Assembly: GCA_934623545.1 (NCBI GenBank) | Contig: CAKTVN010000097.1 | Span: forward strand, 1 to 6,479 | Reading direction: 5' to 3' | DNA length: 6,479 nucleotides | Source: an uncultured Oscillospiraceae bacterium | Lineage (GTDB): Bacteria > Bacillota > Clostridia > Oscillospirales > Oscillospiraceae | Shown: positions 4,881-6,479 of the stretch, one piece after another | Layout of the letters: each line of letters starts with the position of its first letter | Position numbering within the stretch: the stretch's first letter is position 1 | Made by a program: the position numbers and the translations under genes | The notes under the pieces: generated by a model | The model's input: only the letters and a program-made list of their open reading frames with translations | The model's database searches: none | What the model was told of the DNA's origin: nothing

Positions 4881-5900
4881 ATGAAACAGCTATTTACACA
4901 AATTCGTGACGCGCTCGGGCGCGGTGAAACGGTCGTGCTCTGCACGGTGCTGGCGTCCTCCGGCTCCGCGCCGCGCGGCGCGGGCGCGCGCATGGCGGTC
5001 TTTTGCGACGGTCACACCGCCGGGACCATCGGCGGCGGCGCGGTAGAGCGCATCGCGGCGGAGCAGGCGATGGAGCTGCACAGCGGAAAGCAGCCGTATA
5101 TGCAGGCATTCAGCCTCGCGCCCAACCAGATCAACGACATTGGCATGATCTGCGGCGGCAGCGTGACTGTTTATTTCCAGCTCTTCACACAGAAGGAGCT
5201 CGCCTTTGTTGAGGCGCTGCTCCGGCTTCTGGATGAGGACGTGGACAGCTGGCTGTTTTTGCAGCTTTCCGAGCACGCGGTGCTCCGGATGGGGCTGTAT
5301 GACGCACGAAACAGCGTGCAGTTCGCCGATGCGTCCTGCCTTGAGACGCTCCGCCCGATGCTGACGGCGCAGACCGCGTTCCGTCAGGAGGAGACCACCT
5401 GGTATGTGGAGCCGATCTCCCGCGCGGGCACGGTCTATATCTTCGGCGGCGGTCATGTCGGCAAGGCGCTCGTGCCGGTGCTGACAAAGATCGGCTTCCG
5501 CGTGGCAGTGTTTGACAACCGCCCGGACTTCGCGAAGCCGGAGGTCTATCCCGAGGCAGTGCGCGTGATCTTCGGGGATTACGAAAAGCTCTCCGAAACG
5601 CTCACGATCGGTCCGGAGGATTATGTCGTCATCATGACGCCCGGACATCAGGCGGACCGCGCCGTGCTGCTTCAGGCGATGCGCACCGACGCGACCTATG
5701 TCGGCTGCATCGGCAGCCGCCGGAAGATCGCCGCGACGAACGCGTTTCTGATGGAAAACGGCATCCCGGAGGCGGCGCTTGCGCGCATCCACGCGCCGAT
5801 CGGTCTGGCGATCGAGGCGCAGACGCCGGATGAGATCGCGATCAGCGTTGCGGCGGAGCTGATTTTGCACCGTGCAAGGCACGCGAAGGGTGAGATTTGA
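4881..5900 (+). CDS. xdhC: XdhC/CoxI family molybdenum hydroxylase maturation protein
   Basis: XdhC proteins bind molybdenum cofactor, support its sulfuration and deliver it to xanthine dehydrogenase-type hydroxylases. They are cytoplasmic chaperones and not part of the mature enzyme. The 339-residue product has both family domains. The N-terminal XdhC_CoxI domain shows TVLASSGSAPRGAGARM (22-38), GTIGGGAVE (48-56) and MICGGSV (89-95, with the conserved C91). A variable middle follows. The C-terminal Rossmann domain shows VYIFGGGHVGKAL (185-197), FDNRPDFA (211-218), TPGHQADR (253-260), GCIGSRRK (275-282) and APIGLAIEAQTPDEIAISVA (305-324). In many Clostridia such genes sit with selenium-dependent molybdenum hydroxylases, but no hydroxylase subunit is visible here. 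The gene follows iclR and ends 123 bp before the stop of a converging recombinase gene. The symbol is by family and does not imply a proven xanthine substrate. Confidence 0.9.
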   Translation: MKQLFTQIRDALGRGETVVLCTVLASSGSAPRGAGARMAVFCDGHTAGTIGGGAVERIAAEQAMELHSGKQPYMQAFSLAPNQINDIGMICGGSVTVYFQLFTQKELAFVEALLRLLDEDVDSWLFLQLSEHAVLRMGLYDARNSVQFADASCLETLRPMLTAQTAFRQEETTWYVEPISRAGTVYIFGGGHVGKALVPVLTKIGFRVAVFDNRPDFAKPEVYPEAVRVIFGDYEKLSETLTIGPEDYVVIMTPGHQADRAVLLQAMRTDATYVGCIGSRRKIAATNAFLMENGIPEAALARIHAPIGLAIEAQTPDEIAISVAAELILHRARHAKGEI

Positions 5901-5930
5901 AGCAAAGAAAAGCGAGCAGCAGTTTGCTGC
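5901..5930 (-). terminator. Possible terminator for the incoming recombinase gene
   Basis: Read on the minus strand, the hairpin GCAGCA-AAC-TGCTGC (5916-5930) is followed by the T-rich tract TCGCTTTTCTTTGCT (5901-5915). This gives a modest intrinsic terminator for transcription leaving the recombinase gene. The stem is only 6 bp and the T-tract is interrupted and offset. Confidence 0.35.
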
Positions 5931-5931
5931 C

Positions 5932-5944
5932 CCCCTGACAGGGG
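5932..5944. repeat. Short GC inverted repeat in the xdhC/recombinase junction
   Basis: CCCCTG-A-CAGGGG is a perfect 13-bp inverted repeat. It stands between two other hairpins and would fold as a 4-bp stem with a 5-nt loop. Its role is unknown; it may be part of a mobile-element end. Confidence 0.3.
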
Positions 5945-5964
5945 TAACAATGGCGGCGGGGGAT

Positions 5965-5997
5965 ACCCGGCTGGTGCTTCAGGTACCAGCCGGGTTT
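5965..5997 (+). terminator. Terminator-like hairpin after xdhC
   Basis: ACCCGGCTGGT (5965-5975) pairs perfectly with ACCAGCCGGGT (5985-5995) around a 9-nt loop, giving an 11-bp GC-rich stem followed by TTTCCT. It lies 64 bp past the xdhC stop and is well placed to end the iclR-xdhC transcript. The T-tract is short, so efficiency is uncertain. On the minus strand no T-tract follows. Confidence 0.5.
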
Positions 5998-6023
5998 CCT
6001 ATCGGTGTATAGCCGGGAATGGT

Positions 6024-6479
6024 TCAGGATACCATTGGGATATCTTTGTGCTGTTCCGGTTCTGCTGTCTGTCTGTTCTCCATGCAGCCAATGTCGGCGT
6101 AGTGGATCTCCACAGTCTGCGGTGCATGCTTGGACCACTTTACTTCCTTTTCATGCACCACGATCTTCTGGATGAAGAGCCGCAGCAGCTCCGGTGTCAG
6201 CGCTTGAATATCCGTGTACCGCTTCGCTTTGTCGAGGAACGCTGCCGTGTTGCTTACCGTATCTTTCAGCCGTTGGATCTCTGTTTCTCGCCGCGGAAGG
6301 GCTTCTGTCAGTTTTGCCTGTTCATCGGTGTAACTGGCAGAGAGCAGCTGGAACTGTTCTGCCGTGATACGGCCCAGCACACTGTCCTCATAGAGCTTCT
6401 TAAAAATCGCATCCAGCTCGGCTTTGCGCTTCTGCATGGTCGATTTCTCTTTTTCCAGTCTGCGGATTTCTTTTTGGAG
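6024..6479 (-). CDS. Large serine recombinase, C-terminal part (5' end beyond window)
   Basis: The reverse-strand frame is open from the right edge to a TGA at 6024-6026, showing the last 151 residues. It starts with a charged heptad-like helix (LQKEIRRLEKEKSTMQKRKA) and then YEDSVLGRITAEQFQLL. A second helical stretch, RRETEIQRLKDTVSN, follows, then the tail TPELLRLFIQKIVVHEKEVKW and QTVEIHYADIG. This order matches the coiled-coil and DUF4368-like end of large serine recombinases carried by clostridial conjugative and mobilizable elements of the Tn4451/Tn5397 type. Such enzymes cut and rejoin att sites to integrate or excise their element. The catalytic serine domain lies outside the window. 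A hand count of 6061-6240 gives about 54% GC against 59% for 5041-5220 in xdhC, mildly consistent with transfer. The internal ATG at 6437 is not a true start because the same frame runs through the edge. Confidence 0.85.
   Translation of the reverse strand, partial: LQKEIRRLEKEKSTMQKRKAELDAIFKKLYEDSVLGRITAEQFQLLSASYTDEQAKLTEALPRRETEIQRLKDTVSNTAAFLDKAKRYTDIQALTPELLRLFIQKIVVHEKEVKWSKHAPQTVEIHYADIGCMENRQTAEPEQHKDIPMVS

Noticed and set aside
4890..5882. 330-codon minus-strand open frame opposite xdhC
   Set aside because: It is rich in Arg and His, has no family motif, and is fully overlapped by a convincing XdhC protein.
5950..6012. 20-codon plus-strand micro-ORF (MAAGDTRLVLQVPAGFPIGV) with AGGGGT 4 nt upstream
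   Set aside because: It coincides with the terminator-like hairpin, is very short, and has no promoter. Chance is the simplest explanation without expression data or conservation.
5842..6138. 98-codon minus-strand open frame spanning the xdhC end and the recombinase end
   Set aside because: It overlaps both real genes in other frames and crosses the hairpins. I could not support it as a protein.

Overview
The window looks like chromosome of a GC-rich Firmicute in class Clostridia, most likely an Oscillospiraceae/Ruminococcaceae-type gut anaerobe. The basis is the GC-rich coding sequence, strong AGGAGG-type ribosome binding sites, sigma-A-like promoters, a clostridial-style MurC, a DUF2284 protein and a large serine recombinase with a DUF4368-like tail. 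I cannot name the species.

Layout. (1) Positions 1-1349, minus strand: murC (cell-wall precursor ligase), complete at its N-terminus and cut by the left edge after 449 codons. (2) 1350-1601: AT-richer divergent intergenic region with candidate promoters in both directions and a 99-bp sequence bounded by 19-bp imperfect inverted repeats, which looks like a small non-coding mobile element (MITE-like). (3) 1602-2720: a class II CCA tRNA nucleotidyltransferase. (4) 2813-3373: a short CDP-alcohol phosphatidyltransferase with its own good promoter and two mutually exclusive hairpins just before the ribosome binding site. (5) 3441-3920: a small DUF2284-type cysteine-rich protein that appears to lack the usual C-terminal cysteine cluster. 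(6) 4055-4825 and 4881-5900: an IclR-family regulator followed by a two-domain XdhC/CoxI molybdenum-hydroxylase maturation protein, probably one operon behind an extended -10 promoter with a palindromic candidate operator. (7) 5901-6023: a hairpin-rich junction between converging genes. (8) 6024-6479, minus strand: the C-terminal part of a large serine recombinase, entering from the right edge and probably marking an integrated mobile element.

How the genes relate. The left half is housekeeping (peptidoglycan, tRNA 3' ends, phospholipid). The iclR-xdhC pair suggests a regulated molybdenum hydroxylase function such as purine or related heterocycle oxidation, but no hydroxylase subunit is visible. 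The recombinase next to xdhC raises the possibility that an integrated element separates xdhC from its usual partners. I found no CRISPR array, tRNA, rRNA or toxin-antitoxin pair. The strongest leads are the iclR operator cluster, the MITE-like repeat, the reduced DUF2284 protein and the xdhC/recombinase junction. None of these by itself shows a new system.
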